A stretch of 42,213 nt of DNA from Planococcus sp. CAU13 (GCF_000775575.1 NZ_JRGN01000238.1:1-42213); one strand, 5' to 3'. Positions 1-7,845 are shown, counted from the stretch's first letter. Notes: generated from the sequence alone by a model not told the origin. Numbers and translations are program-made.

Positions 1-45
1 AAATACCCGCAGCCTTGGTCCGTATCAAATCTAGTTTAATTCATC

Positions 46-75
46 AAAAAGGCTGCTCAAATGAGCAGCCTTTTT
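46..75. terminator. Bidirectional intrinsic terminator
   Basis: A 13-bp perfect stem (AAAAAGGCTGCTC with GAGCAGCCTTTTT) closes a 4-nt loop and has A and T runs on opposite sides, so it can work in both directions. It ends the minus-strand amidotransferase transcript and probably a plus-strand gene entering from the left edge. Confidence 0.85.
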
Positions 76-82
76 ATTATTG

Positions 83-823
83 TCATGTTTGATTTTGATG
101 TTTGTCTTTCAGGCATTCCGCAACAAATCTGTCGAAGATATTGATGGAAGCCTGATCACCCTGCAGCGCAAACTCTTCAGGATGCCACTGGATGCCAAGG
201 ACGAATTGATAGTCATCGCTTTCCAGTGCTTCAACCATTCCGTCTGCAGCACGGGCAGACACTTTCAATTTGTCGGAAACTTTTTTGACGGCCTGGTGAT
301 GGAATGAATTGACATGGAATTTCTTTTCTCCCATGATGTCATACAGGAGACTGTCTTCTTCCAGCTCTACAGAATGCGTGCGGTGCGTGCGCATCGCCAG
401 CTGGAGGTGCTGGTACAGTTTCTCTCCTTCATATTCAGCTTCCAGATCCTGATAATTGGTGCCTCCAAGCGTTACATTCAGCATTTGAAGCCCACGGCAC
501 ATGCCGATGAAAGGCTTGTCCAATTTCAGGAATTCTTCAATCAGTTCTTTTTCATACTTGTCACTGCCCGGATATACCGCCCCAAGACTTGGATGCGGCT
601 CTTCACCGTAAAGAAGCGGATTGATATCTCCTCCTCCGGTTACGATCAGTCCGTCGAGCCGCTCGCACAAAAGGGAAATATCTTCTTCATCCACTATAGG
701 AACTATTAAAGGCAAACCGCCGGATCGCAGGATTGCCTGGGTATAGACAGGGTCGAGCGTATACGTCTGATCTTTTTCGACTCGTGCAGTAATGCCTATT
801 ACAGGTTTATTTCTGTTCGCCAT
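83..823 (-). CDS. Class I glutamine amidotransferase-like hydrolase (gamma-glutamyl-GABA hydrolase family)
   Basis: This 246-residue protein belongs to the peptidase C26 / PuuD-like family, which hydrolyses gamma-glutamyl bonds such as that in gamma-glutamyl-GABA. The nucleophile Cys sits in the elbow GMCRGLQMLN near residue 110, and the His-Glu pair is in QWHPE near residue 213; TGGGDINP near residue 63 is the family oxyanion region. The length is normal and there is no signal peptide, so it is cytoplasmic. The ATG has an AGAGGAA ribosome binding site about 9 nt upstream. A sigma-B-like promoter lies about 40 bp before the start. Succinate-semialdehyde dehydrogenase, the last step of GABA degradation, is encoded 4 kb away, but no GABA transaminase is in the window, so a GABA role is only suggested. 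The exact substrate cannot be read from the sequence. Confidence 0.85.
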   Translation of the reverse strand: MANRNKPVIGITARVEKDQTYTLDPVYTQAILRSGGLPLIVPIVDEEDISLLCERLDGLIVTGGGDINPLLYGEEPHPSLGAVYPGSDKYEKELIEEFLKLDKPFIGMCRGLQMLNVTLGGTNYQDLEAEYEGEKLYQHLQLAMRTHRTHSVELEEDSLLYDIMGEKKFHVNSFHHQAVKKVSDKLKVSARAADGMVEALESDDYQFVLGIQWHPEEFALQGDQASINIFDRFVAECLKDKHQNQT

Positions 824-866
824 AAAATCGGTTCCTCTTTTCCGTCAAAAAATGCACTCTTCCTGT

Positions 867-893
867 ATACCCTGAAATATGGCCAAATCAAAC
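867..893 (-). promoter_or_regulatory. Sigma-B-like promoter for the amidotransferase gene
   Basis: On the minus strand GTTTGA (888-893) is followed after 15 bp by GGGTAT (867-872). This matches the Bacillus sigma-B consensus GTTTAA-N12-15-GGGTAT at 11 of 12 positions. It would give a leader of about 37 nt before the start at 823. Confidence 0.65.
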
Positions 894-950
894 CTAGGAC
901 ATACAGAGGTATGCCTTTTTTCTGCAGGAGCCGTTTATCTGATGTTTCCT

Positions 951-1268
951 CTAAAATCCATCCTGGCCGGGATCGAACCTGAATTTAGTTAAGTCGACCT
1001 TCGCCCCCTTCATTTCCACGCCTTCATCCCGCAGCAGCTGCTCCTGTAAACAGCGGCCTTTTTCATCTTGAATTGAAATTCTCCCTTCAGCATTTATTAC
1101 CCGGTGCCACGGAAGATTGTATTTCGCACTCATGCTGTGCAGCAGCCGCGCGACTTGCCTTGCCGCTCCCGGACTGCCGGCGTGTGCTGCAATTTGGCCG
1201 TATGTCATGACTTTTCCGGGCGGAATGCGCCGTATTGCCTGGACCACCAGTTGTGTGAACGGTTCCAT
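951..1268 (-). CDS. Alkyltransferase-like protein (ATL, MGMT family without the active cysteine)
   Basis: The 105-residue protein is a single MGMT C-terminal DNA-binding domain. Family features are IPPGKVMTYGQIA near residues 15-27 and the helix-turn-helix with Arg in GAARQVARLL. At the position of the PCHRV active site it has PWHRVI (about residues 53-58), so Trp replaces the alkyl-accepting Cys. That is the mark of alkyltransferase-like proteins such as E. coli YbaZ, which bind O6-alkylguanine, flip it and flag the lesion for nucleotide excision repair rather than repairing it themselves. The ATG has AAGGAAG about 9 nt upstream. It lies 35 bp after the preceding minus-strand gene, probably in one operon. 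UvsE, another damage-recognition enzyme, is encoded further along. Confidence 0.9.
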   Translation of the reverse strand: MEPFTQLVVQAIRRIPPGKVMTYGQIAAHAGSPGAARQVARLLHSMSAKYNLPWHRVINAEGRISIQDEKGRCLQEQLLRDEGVEMKGAKVDLTKFRFDPGQDGF

Positions 1269-1303
1269 TTACAGTCTTCCTTTTCGTCCGTATTCCCTTT
1301 ACT

Positions 1304-1771
1304 TCAGCTTTCAGCCTGCAGCTCCTTGACCAGCTCGCCTCTTCTGTAATCAGCAACCATTGCTTTGCCGAATTTGTATAAAGGCAGTTTTGCTGTTTTC
1401 AACGAGAGCCCTTCACTGGTGTAATGGATATGTTTATAATACGTTATCAGTCCGTCAACCGCATCCTCCAGGTCTTCCAATGTATTTGCCGGAGCAGATG
1501 CGACTGTCTGTCTGGCATCGAAGTTCGCCGATTCTTCAGGATAGAGATTCTTCAATTGCATGAGCCCCTCTACGGTCTGGTCAAATAAAATCTGTCTGTC
1601 TTCCAGCCTGAAATACCGTCTCCAGGAAACAAAGATCTCTTTGGCGATTCCCAGTTTTTTTGCTCCTTCCACTGAATTCAGATTTTCTGTCACACATAAT
1701 TGGTACATCACTTTTTTCAATGACATTTTATACTCCCGCTCCACTACCCCTTTATATTGCAAATATCTCAA
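1304..1771 (-). CDS. Conserved hypothetical protein, 155 aa
   Basis: I do not recognise the family. The protein is soluble and mostly helical, with an acidic middle (about residues 70-110) and a basic C-terminus; no membrane segment, signal peptide or metal motif is visible. The listed start is TTG at 1771, preceded by a strong GGGAGGGG ribosome binding site about 5 nt away. An in-frame ATG at 1726 (giving 140 residues, starting MSLKKV) also has a usable GGGAG 6-7 nt upstream, so either start or both may be used. It is upstream of, and probably co-transcribed with, the alkyltransferase-like gene. It could be a small DNA-associated or stress protein, but nothing in the sequence shows this. Confidence 0.6.
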   Translation of the reverse strand: MRYLQYKGVVEREYKMSLKKVMYQLCVTENLNSVEGAKKLGIAKEIFVSWRRYFRLEDRQILFDQTVEGLMQLKNLYPEESANFDARQTVASAPANTLEDLEDAVDGLITYYKHIHYTSEGLSLKTAKLPLYKFGKAMVADYRRGELVKELQAES

Positions 1772-1817
1772 TTTAACCCCTCCCGGATTTTCATTTCACA
1801 GTTTTATGAACGACGAT

Positions 1818-2831
1818 TTAGACATTGCCATACCGTTTTTTCAGTTCCTGTTCTTCTATTGGATAAAATGCATTGCAGATTTCCGGATCGTGCACCACAC
1901 GGGCTATAAAATAAGTGGAGATGGAAGCTTCTTTTATTCCCGAAGCTGCCGGCTGTGAGCCTGCCAGATGAAAGGAGCGAAAATTATTGTCAGCACCCCA
2001 TTCCGCTATTGCTTCCTGTAATTCAGCTTCCGCTTCCACAGCATCTTCATGCATCAATTTGCCGCTTAGATGATGATAGATGACATCACCTTTGGCGAGG
2101 ACATAACAGGCGGCCAAAAGTTCCTCTTCTTTATAGGCACCGAACAGATGAAGGTCCGGTCCGAGTGAACTGACCAATGCCTCGAAATAATCATTTGTGA
2201 AAAAGTAATAGCTGTCCTTTTCTTCATCTTTTCGGAAGCTTGAATAATACAGCACCAAAAAATCAAACATATGCTTAACGGTGCCAAGTTTCTTTACTGC
2301 ATACTTTGGTTTCCGGTCTATGGGTGTTACAAGTTTCTTCCCATTCCTGGAGTGATTCAACAATAGAGTCACCGTGTCAGAGACCGGGATAAGCTTCAGC
2401 TTGTCCTTCAAAAATTCAGCATTATGCAGCAAAGGATGAAAGCGGATATATTCAGCAATGATTTTTTCGGTCCTGCAAAAAACCGAAAAGGCGGTCAGAA
2501 ATCCGGCAGCGAGCCTTCCGCCATCCCCTTTGACTTTGAATACCGGCCCTCCATAACCAAACGGCGTAGTGATATCGCTGGTCAACAAGTTTTCCGCCAT
2601 CAGCCTGCGCTTGATGAAGGGATACACCACTTCCCCTTCTCCAGTGTCGTCCAGATAATAGAAAAGCAATGCTTCCCCGGGATCCAGCTTCAGCGCGCTT
2701 AAAATATATTCGCGCGAATAAAAGATATCTTTCAGATTGAATAATTCCAGAATCTGCTGCCAGCGGCTTGTCTGCCTGGCAGTAACAAGCTCATGCATAT
2801 TAAATCCCCCATCCCCCATAACCCGTTTCAC
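1818..2831 (-). CDS. FemAB/GNAT-like acyl- or aminoacyltransferase
   Basis: A 337-residue soluble protein resembling the FemAB / BioF2-like (GNAT-fold) group often found in polysaccharide clusters. Family-like features are a WQQILELF start, PFIKRRL followed by TPFGYGGP in the first half, and a second half with LFGAYKEEELLAACYVLAKGD, YHHLSG and FHLAGS, the pattern of a GNAT acyl-acceptor core. The GTG start at 2831 overlaps the stop of the upstream Wzz-type gene as GTGA, so translation is probably coupled. An alternative ATG at 2798 has its own GGGGGA site. Probable role: transfer of an amino acid or acyl group to a cell-surface sugar or peptide, inferred from family and neighbour. The substrate is unknown. 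Confidence 0.7.
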   Translation of the reverse strand: MKRVMGDGGFNMHELVTARQTSRWQQILELFNLKDIFYSREYILSALKLDPGEALLFYYLDDTGEGEVVYPFIKRRLMAENLLTSDITTPFGYGGPVFKVKGDGGRLAAGFLTAFSVFCRTEKIIAEYIRFHPLLHNAEFLKDKLKLIPVSDTVTLLLNHSRNGKKLVTPIDRKPKYAVKKLGTVKHMFDFLVLYYSSFRKDEEKDSYYFFTNDYFEALVSSLGPDLHLFGAYKEEELLAACYVLAKGDVIYHHLSGKLMHEDAVEAEAELQEAIAEWGADNNFRSFHLAGSQPAASGIKEASISTYFIARVVHDPEICNAFYPIEEQELKKRYGNV

Positions 2832-3493
2832 TTAAATACTGTCTGAAGATCAGACCGTTTCCTTCTCTTTTCCAGGATGCCTGTCCTGAACAGCATATTG
2901 AAGAGTTCAGCGATAAAAGCCATCAGGATCCCCACGACAGTTCCAAAGAAGGCGCCTATCGCCAGCACATAAAGGATATTCTCTTCAAGCACGGAAGGTT
3001 TTTCCTCCACAGAAGCGATTGCGATGATGCTCAGGTTGTCGACTTTCATCCGGTTCCAGGCTTCTCCAACCGCTGCATTGGCCAGAGCGTTTGCAATTTC
3101 ACCCGCCATTTTCCTGTCTTTTTCTTCCACGGTAATATTCAGCACCTGTGAACCCGGTACGCTGGAGACGGCGATTCTATCGAATAATTCCATCGGTGTC
3201 ATGGTGCTGCCGGTTGAAGAGAGCGCCGCAGAAAGAACTTCCCTGCTTTTGATCATTGCGATATAGGCCTGCACCACCTGCTGATCCACTGAAGTTTCCA
3301 GCTGGACCAGCTCCTGTGTATCTGCCGTCAGTTCCTCTATATACAGCTGACTGGTAGCCTGGTAGTTCGGCGCAAGTATGTAAGTCAGCAAAGCCCATAT
3401 TACAGCCATGGACAGCAAAGCTATTCCTGCAATCAGCTTTATATGGTTCCTAAGGCTTTTCAGGATATTGAATACCATGACTTTTTCCGCCAT
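2828..3493 (-). CDS. Wzz/YveK-type polysaccharide chain-length or kinase modulator protein
   Basis: This 221-residue membrane protein has the Wzz layout: TM1 at about 18-40, an extracellular alpha/beta domain with YQATSQLYIEE and QVLNITVEEKD, and TM2 at about 172-195, then a basic cytoplasmic tail ending LEKRRKR. Family members control polymer length and, in Gram-positives, activate a cognate BY-kinase. No kinase gene is adjacent; its only partner here is the FemAB-like gene, with which it overlaps by 4 bp. A second modulator of this type sits with a BY-kinase at 24.1-25.5 kb, so this copy may serve the same or another kinase. ATG start with AGGAGG upstream. Its 5' side is a long AT-rich region carrying phased ATTACA repeats. 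Confidence 0.85.
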   Translation of the reverse strand: MAEKVMVFNILKSLRNHIKLIAGIALLSMAVIWALLTYILAPNYQATSQLYIEELTADTQELVQLETSVDQQVVQAYIAMIKSREVLSAALSSTGSTMTPMELFDRIAVSSVPGSQVLNITVEEKDRKMAGEIANALANAAVGEAWNRMKVDNLSIIAIASVEEKPSVLEENILYVLAIGAFFGTVVGILMAFIAELFNMLFRTGILEKRRKRSDLQTVFK

Positions 3494-3886
3494 AAAACTT
3501 CCTCCTTGTTGAAAAGAATTGATTTTATGCTGAATTGTATCTAAATATTCAGAATATTATAGTTCATTTATATCACATTATATTAAGCACTTCTACTATT
3601 AAATTAATAAAAATGAAACAAAATTAACTAATTGTAAGCATAAAGTCTCTTAACATAATTACAAATATTACACATATTACAAGTAAGGGTACTATTACCT
3701 ACTTATTTTTTTAATGAAACGTAACAAAAAAAGCCCTTTTCCTGTTGGAAGAGGGCTTTCTGACTTTATGAAGTATTTTTTTAATAATTGATCTAAGTAT
3801 AGAGTTTGTAATAATAGGTAACATTCGCCTATATTATATATATTAAAATACTAAAAAAAATTTAGTTTAAATAGTGGAATGAAAGG
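3494..3886. other. AT-rich 393-bp intergenic region with phased ATTACA repeats
   Basis: No coding region is visible. It holds the terminator of the winged-helix gene (3730-3759) and the presumed promoter of the Wzz-type operon. ATTACA occurs at 3658, 3667 and 3676, exactly 9 bp apart, with a related ATTACC 18 bp further on at 3694. TGTAA-type inverse copies occur near 3641 and 3808. This looks like a regulatory region, but I cannot name the binding protein. Confidence 0.5.
3730..3759 (-). terminator. Intrinsic terminator of the winged-helix gene
   Basis: A 13-bp stem with one G-U pair (AAAGCCCTTTTCC with GGAAGAGGGCTTT) has a TGTT loop. On the minus strand it is followed by a run of T, as expected for the gene ending at 3887. 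Confidence 0.8.
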
Positions 3887-4183
3887 CTATTCTTTCCATA
3901 AACCGATAATACCATTTCTTCTGTAGATCACTTTTTTATCCTCCAGCACTTTCAGCACCTTTGACAAAGATTGATGGGGAATATTGATATCCTGCGTGAT
4001 TTCTTTGATTGTCTTGAATAATACTCCGTCTGAAGAAGCGTTTTTCACAAAATACTCGATAAATTTTTCACCAATTTCAGTAACACGGTCAGATTCCGAA
4101 GAAAAACACTCTTTGCACATTTCCTCCACCCTTTGTTCTGCAAACGGGCTGGATTGTATATTGCTGCCATCGCTGAGTTTCAT
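3887..4183 (-). CDS. Small winged helix-turn-helix DNA-binding protein
   Basis: A 98-residue protein. Residues 36-96 look like a winged helix: IGEKFIEYFVKNAS, then FKTIKEITQDINIPHQSLSKVLKVLEDKKVI (helix-turn-helix with its recognition helix) and a short hairpin RRNGIIGLW. The pattern resembles Crp-like or RepL-type winged helices; the exact family is not clear. The N-terminal 30 residues contain Cys23 and Cys26 in CKEC, which could bind metal or respond to redox (inference). The start is ATG 4183, 9 nt after AGGAGG; an in-frame TTG at 4192 directly abuts the site and is unsuitable. It is divergent from gabD and has its own sigma-B-like promoter. It could control gabD, the Wzz operon or itself. 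Confidence 0.65.
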   Translation of the reverse strand: MKLSDGSNIQSSPFAEQRVEEMCKECFSSESDRVTEIGEKFIEYFVKNASSDGVLFKTIKEITQDINIPHQSLSKVLKVLEDKKVIYRRNGIIGLWKE

Positions 4184-4232
4184 TAATCTCAACCTCCTGC
4201 GGACTTATATATTATCCCACTGTTAATTACAT

Positions 4233-4257
4233 ATACCCCCTCTCTAGTCAATTAGAC
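4233..4257 (-). promoter_or_regulatory. Sigma-B-like promoter for the winged-helix gene
   Basis: Minus strand GTCTAA (4252-4257), 13 bp, GGGTAT (4233-4238): 11 of 12 positions match the sigma-B consensus. Predicted leader is about 43 nt. Confidence 0.5.
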
Positions 4258-4370
4258 ATTTCTGAGCAAAAAAGTACTATTTTCTGCATTTTTCTTTTCT
4301 ATCCTTAATTTTACTGCAGGACTTTTCAGCTTGTGAATCTGCGAAGAAATTCATTAATTTGCATTAAGGC

Positions 4371-4396
4371 TCTTAAAATTGCCAGCTTGAGGGTAT
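4371..4396 (+). promoter_or_regulatory. Possible sigma-B-like promoter for gabD
   Basis: TCTTAA (4371-4376, 4 of 6 to GTTTAA), 14 bp, then a perfect GGGTAT (4391-4396). The start codon is 37 bp further on. Weaker than the other candidates because of the -35 box. Confidence 0.4.
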
Positions 4397-4432
4397 AGGA
4401 AGGGGGAAAGAAATTATATAGGAGGTTTTTAG

Positions 4433-5857
4433 ATGGAAGGGAAACATTATATCTATGGTGAATGGACCACTGAAGGGGACGGAGTCATAAATGTTATAAA
4501 TCCGGCAACCGGTGAACCCTTAGGAACAGTTCCGAACGGCGGAGAAGCTGAAGCGACCAGAGCCATTGAAGCTGCCGATGCGGCTTTTCCTGAATGGTCG
4601 AAAACAACTGCCTACCACCGTGCAGAATTGCTGATGAAATGGCACGATCTGTTACTGGAAAACAAACAGGAAGTTGCAGAGATACTGACGAAGGAGATGG
4701 GTAAACCGCTGGCGGAGGCAATCGGTGAAATCGAATATTCCGCAGCCTTCATCTCCTGGTATGCTGAAGAAGGGAAACGGGTGTATGGCCGCACAATTCC
4801 AGCCAGCAAAGAAGGCAAACGGATACAGGTCAATAAGCAGCCTGTGGGCGTAGTGGCATCCATTACTCCATGGAATTTTCCGGCAGCGATGATGGCCCGG
4901 AAAATGGCACCCGCTCTCGCAGCCGGATGCACATTTGTCGCTAAACCGGCGAAACTGACTCCGCTCACCGCTGTAAAGGTCTATGAATTGGCGGAACAGG
5001 CAGGATTCCCGAAAGGCGTCATCAACCTGGTGACAGGCAGCGCCAGCAAAATCGGCAAAGTGTTTACCAGCCATCCATCCGTCCGCAAATTGACATTCAC
5101 CGGTTCCACTGAAATCGGTAAGGAATTGATGAAACAAAGCTCGGAAACGATGCTGAATCTGTCCCTCGAACTCGGCGGGCATGCCCCGTTCATCGTGCTC
5201 GATGACGCAAACATCGATTTGGCCGTCAAAGGCGTCATGGCTTCCAAATTCCGAAATGCCGGTCAAACGTGCGTCTGCGGAAATCGGATTTACGTCCAGG
5301 AATCGATTGTCGAAGAATTTTCACGCAAGCTGCAGGAGGCTGCCGGCGACTTGAAAGTCGGCAATGGACTGGATGAAGGTGTGGAAATCGGACCGCTTGT
5401 CGATAAAGACGGCTATGAAAAAGTGGAGAAACATGTGCAGGATGCTGTCGACAAAGGAGCAAAAGTGCTCGTAGGCGGTGACGGCCGCACTGAAAACGAT
5501 GCTTATTTCTATAACCCAACCGTTTTATTGAATGCAAGTTCAGATATGCTCGTCATGAACGAAGAAACGTTCGGGCCGGTTGCTCCCATCATGAGCTTTA
5601 AAACCGATGAAGAAGCGGTCAAACTGGCGAATGATACGCGCTTCGGACTGGCTGCCTACTTTTTCACCGAAAGCATGTCCCGCGGAACCTATATCGCAGA
5701 AAATCTCGATTACGGCATCGTCGGCTGGAATGACGGATTGCCATCCGCCGCACAGGCACCTTTCGGCGGCATGAAAGAAAGCGGCATCGGCCGCGAAGGC
5801 GGACAGGAAGGTTTGGAAGCTTTTCTTGAAACCAAATATATTTCAATACAGCTGTAA
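4433..5857 (+). CDS. gabD: NAD(P)-dependent succinate-semialdehyde dehydrogenase
   Basis: This 474-residue aldehyde dehydrogenase oxidises succinate semialdehyde to succinate, the last step of GABA degradation feeding the TCA cycle. Visible motifs: PWNFP with Asn148, the cofactor Lys171 in [17 protein letters not shown] at 222-230, the general base Glu246 in LELGGH, catalytic Cys280 with Cys282 in GQTCVCGNR, and EETFGPVAP. The GQTCVC pair is typical of GabD, where the two cysteines can form a redox switch. Length is standard. The ATG has AGGAGGT 6 nt upstream. It is monocistronic, followed by a strong terminator. No GABA transaminase gene is nearby, although a gamma-glutamyl-GABA hydrolase-family gene is 3.6 kb away. 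Related semialdehydes as substrate are a lesser possibility. Confidence 0.9.
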   Translation: MEGKHYIYGEWTTEGDGVINVINPATGEPLGTVPNGGEAEATRAIEAADAAFPEWSKTTAYHRAELLMKWHDLLLENKQEVAEILTKEMGKPLAEAIGEIEYSAAFISWYAEEGKRVYGRTIPASKEGKRIQVNKQPVGVVASITPWNFPAAMMARKMAPALAAGCTFVAKPAKLTPLTAVKVYELAEQAGFPKGVINLVTGSASKIGKVFTSHPSVRKLTFTGSTEIGKELMKQSSETMLNLSLELGGHAPFIVLDDANIDLAVKGVMASKFRNAGQTCVCGNRIYVQESIVEEFSRKLQEAAGDLKVGNGLDEGVEIGPLVDKDGYEKVEKHVQDAVDKGAKVLVGGDGRTENDAYFYNPTVLLNASSDMLVMNEETFGPVAPIMSFKTDEEAVKLANDTRFGLAAYFFTESMSRGTYIAENLDYGIVGWNDGLPSAAQAPFGGMKESGIGREGGQEGLEAFLETKYISIQL

Positions 5858-5862
5858 GCAAA

Positions 5863-5905
5863 AAACAATCCCTTGTTCACAAATTGTGAGCAGGGGATTG
5901 TTTTT
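5863..5905. terminator. Bidirectional intrinsic terminator between gabD and the cupin gene
   Basis: An 18-bp stem with two G-U wobbles and a 5-nt loop, flanked by A and T runs. It ends gabD and, in reverse, the cupin transcript. Confidence 0.9.
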
Positions 5906-5949
5906 GTCAAGACTCCAGCGACTCAGCCAAGCGGGTGCTGTCGCTCTAA

Positions 5950-6444
5950 TTATTTCCATTCATCAAGAAGCGGCCCTTCATTGCCATACACAGGATCTGT
6001 TTGGGGCAGAGGCGTATTTTGGATGTCTTCCAGTACATAAGGCCGTTCATCGACGTCGCCGACTTTCTTATTGGGGCTGACACCTCCCGGGTATGCGCCG
6101 ACAATTTGGAAATCGTCGCTGGCGGTAATTTTTTTGTGTCCGGTACCTGCCGGCAAAACTGCCACATCCCCTGTTTGCACTTCTACTTTCTGCCCCTCTT
6201 CACCGCCCAGCAATAGTACAGCTGAACCTGAACGCACGCCAAGTGCTTCATGTGTGTTGCTGTGGTAATGGTGATAATCGAATACATCGTTTGTCCAGCT
6301 GTTCGTCCAGCCATTCTTATTGAATGTCTCTTCAATCTTTTCCGGATTATCTTTAAATGCACCGGGATAAATCGCCACACCTAACGATTCGTTGTTCGGT
6401 ATCATGCCATCATCCTTAAAATGGATGAATTTTGTCTTTTCCAT
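5950..6444 (-). CDS. Cupin-domain protein, YjlB-like
   Basis: A 164-residue soluble single-cupin protein resembling B. subtilis YjlB. The metal-binding cupin motif is seen in YHHYHSNTHEALGV (His residues and Glu) followed by AVLPAGTGHKKI (second-motif His), with AYPGG after it. All of these would line the metal site of the beta barrel. The start is ATG 6444, giving MEKTKFIHF, with GGAGTGAT upstream; a longer reading from 6573 would overlap the neighbouring gene in another frame and has no ribosome binding site. It lies 19 bp downstream of a small hypothetical gene and shares its sigma-B-like promoter. Substrate and reaction are unknown; YjlB itself is uncharacterised as far as I know. Confidence 0.8.
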   Translation of the reverse strand: MEKTKFIHFKDDGMIPNNESLGVAIYPGAFKDNPEKIEETFNKNGWTNSWTNDVFDYHHYHSNTHEALGVRSGSAVLLLGGEEGQKVEVQTGDVAVLPAGTGHKKITASDDFQIVGAYPGGVSPNKKVGDVDERPYVLEDIQNTPLPQTDPVYGNEGPLLDEWK

Positions 6445-6463
6445 CAGCTGATCACTCCAAAAT

Positions 6464-6754
6464 TTATTGTTGGTCGGAAGCTTGAATGCGATAAAGGGAA
6501 TCTTCTTCCAGCTTGTTGAACACTTCGATATACCGGGTGCCTTTACCGGATTCCTCCGCTGGTGCGTCTTCACCCAGGACGTCTTTCAACGGCTCGTCCA
6601 CCGGTTCGATGACACGGGAATCGAAATCGTCCATCAATCCCTGAAGTTCCGCGTAGCCCTCTATTCCTTTATCTTTTTTCACTTTATCAAACAGCCGCTC
6701 CGATTCTTCAATCGTAAGCTCCACGTACCCTACAGTAATCCGCTGCTTCTCCAT
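6464..6754 (-). CDS. Small acidic hypothetical protein, 96 aa
   Basis: A soluble, acidic protein I do not recognise. It has a predicted helical N-terminal half (LTIEESERLFDKVKKDKGIEG) and an acidic Pro/Asp/Glu-rich centre (about residues 53-70), with no membrane segment or catalytic motif. The ATG has an AGGAGGAAT-type site upstream. It is the first gene of a two-gene unit with the cupin gene, under a well-matched sigma-B-like promoter, which suggests a stress-related role. Nothing more can be said. Confidence 0.65.
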   Translation of the reverse strand: MEKQRITVGYVELTIEESERLFDKVKKDKGIEGYAELQGLMDDFDSRVIEPVDEPLKDVLGEDAPAEESGKGTRYIEVFNKLEEDSLYRIQASDQQ

Positions 6755-6795
6755 ACGCCATTCCTCCTGTTTCGTCAGATTCGATTTCTCCTCCT

Positions 6796-6822
6796 ATACC
6801 CTGCCCCCGAAATTGCATAAAC
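6796..6822 (-). promoter_or_regulatory. Sigma-B-like promoter for the hypothetical-cupin pair
   Basis: Minus strand GTTTAT (6817-6822), 15 bp, GGGTAT (6796-6801): 11 of 12 consensus positions. Leader of about 35 nt to the start at 6754. Confidence 0.65.
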
Positions 6823-6900
6823 ATTTTCCGGGAACTGGAAGGGGAAAACTGTTTCCGTTATGATGGAGAAGACAGATTCAATGAAACCGGAGTGATGACA

Positions 6901-7563
6901 ATGCGAGTGGCAATATTTGATTTTGACGGAACCCTTTATTCGAAAGAAACTTTCCAATTGATGATGGCCCATCTGAAAAACCATCCGGAGCACAGCTTGC
7001 GTTACCGGCGCTTTTACCGCGCAATCATGCCTCCTTATCTTGGCCATAAACTAAAGATTTATCCAGAAGCGAAAATGCGTGCGCGTTCAGTGCAGGCTTA
7101 TCTTATGGCACTGGAGACTTTCAGCCGGAAGGAACTGGAACAATATTTCGGTGAAATCGCAGCAAAAATGCATGATGATATGAACAGCCTTGTGGTAGAA
7201 CGGCTGCGCCAGCATGTTGCAGACAATGTATACGTCATGCTTGTATCCGGTGCATTTCTGCCACTGCTCCATGCAGTCACCGAAAAACTGCCGATTGAGC
7301 GGATCATCGGCACTGAAATCCACTACAAAAATGGCATTCTGGATCACCGGACCCCTGTTACCCACATCCAGGGATCATTGAAAACGGAAAAAATCATGGA
7401 AGCTTTGGAGGGCCAGAAAATTGACTGGGCCAACAGCTTTGCATACGGCGACAGTTTTTCGGACTTGCCGGTGCTCGAACTTGTCGGCCATCCGGTGGCC
7501 GTTCATCCGGAGCCGCGCCTCCGTTCAGTCGCGGAACAGCGCGCATGGGAGATTATCCAATAG
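6901..7563 (+). CDS. HAD-superfamily subfamily IB phosphatase
   Basis: A 220-residue soluble HAD hydrolase of the SerB-like IB type (phosphomonoester hydrolysis through an aspartyl-phosphate). Motif I is FDFDGTLY with nucleophile Asp7 and Asp9. Motif II is MLVSGAF, the IB-typical helix-preceding SGAF. Motif III is the Lys in GSLKTEK, and motif IV is YGDSFSDLPVLE. The cap is helical (about residues 15-85), as in IB phosphatases. Among three in-frame starts, ATG 6901 is best placed, 8 nt after GGAG; the GTG at 6892 and ATG at 6895 overlap or abut that site. Monocistronic. The substrate cannot be assigned; phosphoserine and small phosphate esters are typical of the group. Confidence 0.85.
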   Translation: MRVAIFDFDGTLYSKETFQLMMAHLKNHPEHSLRYRRFYRAIMPPYLGHKLKIYPEAKMRARSVQAYLMALETFSRKELEQYFGEIAAKMHDDMNSLVVERLRQHVADNVYVMLVSGAFLPLLHAVTEKLPIERIIGTEIHYKNGILDHRTPVTHIQGSLKTEKIMEALEGQKIDWANSFAYGDSFSDLPVLELVGHPVAVHPEPRLRSVAEQRAWEIIQ

Positions 7564-7564
7564 A

Positions 7565-7611
7565 AAAAGCAGATGGCCATCGGGGCAAGTCCCCGATGGC
7601 CATCTGCTTTT
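7565..7611. terminator. Bidirectional intrinsic terminator, 21-bp perfect stem
   Basis: The perfect 21-bp inverted repeat starts AAAAGCAGATGGCC, has a 5-nt loop, and has A and T ends. It separates the converging HAD and membrane-protein genes. Confidence 0.95.
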
Positions 7612-7613
7612 GA

Positions 7614-7823
7614 TCAAATCCCCTTATTTTGATTGCCGCTGATTCTCCGGTTCCTCACCCGACCATAAAGAATAAATGCCAGGATGCCTGCGCAGATCAG
7701 GACAAACACGATTCCATAACCGGTTTCCGCTGCCCTGAAATTCTGGTATGCGTATAAGGCCATCGTAACGAAACTGATGATTAATGCGGCAAACACCAAA
7801 GGAGGGATTTTAATTTGTTTCAT
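7614..7823 (-). CDS. Small two-TM membrane protein, 69 aa
   Basis: A short membrane protein with two hydrophobic segments (about residues 7-26 and 37-54) and a basic tail (GRVRNRRISGNQNK) that should be cytoplasmic. It starts at ATG 7823, about 8 nt after AGGAGGCAG; an in-frame ATG at 7859 would overlap the pcp gene and is less likely. It follows pcp by 22 bp and is probably co-transcribed. I do not recognise a family. Confidence 0.65.
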   Translation of the reverse strand: MKQIKIPPLVFAALIISFVTMALYAYQNFRAAETGYGIVFVLICAGILAFILYGRVRNRRISGNQNKGI

Positions 7824-7845
7824 ATATACTGCCTCCTGAAACGAT

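Noticed and set aside
4652-5266. Long antisense reading frames opposite gabD and other genes
   Set aside because: They are shadow frames of a strongly coding gene, have no ribosome binding site and resemble no protein.
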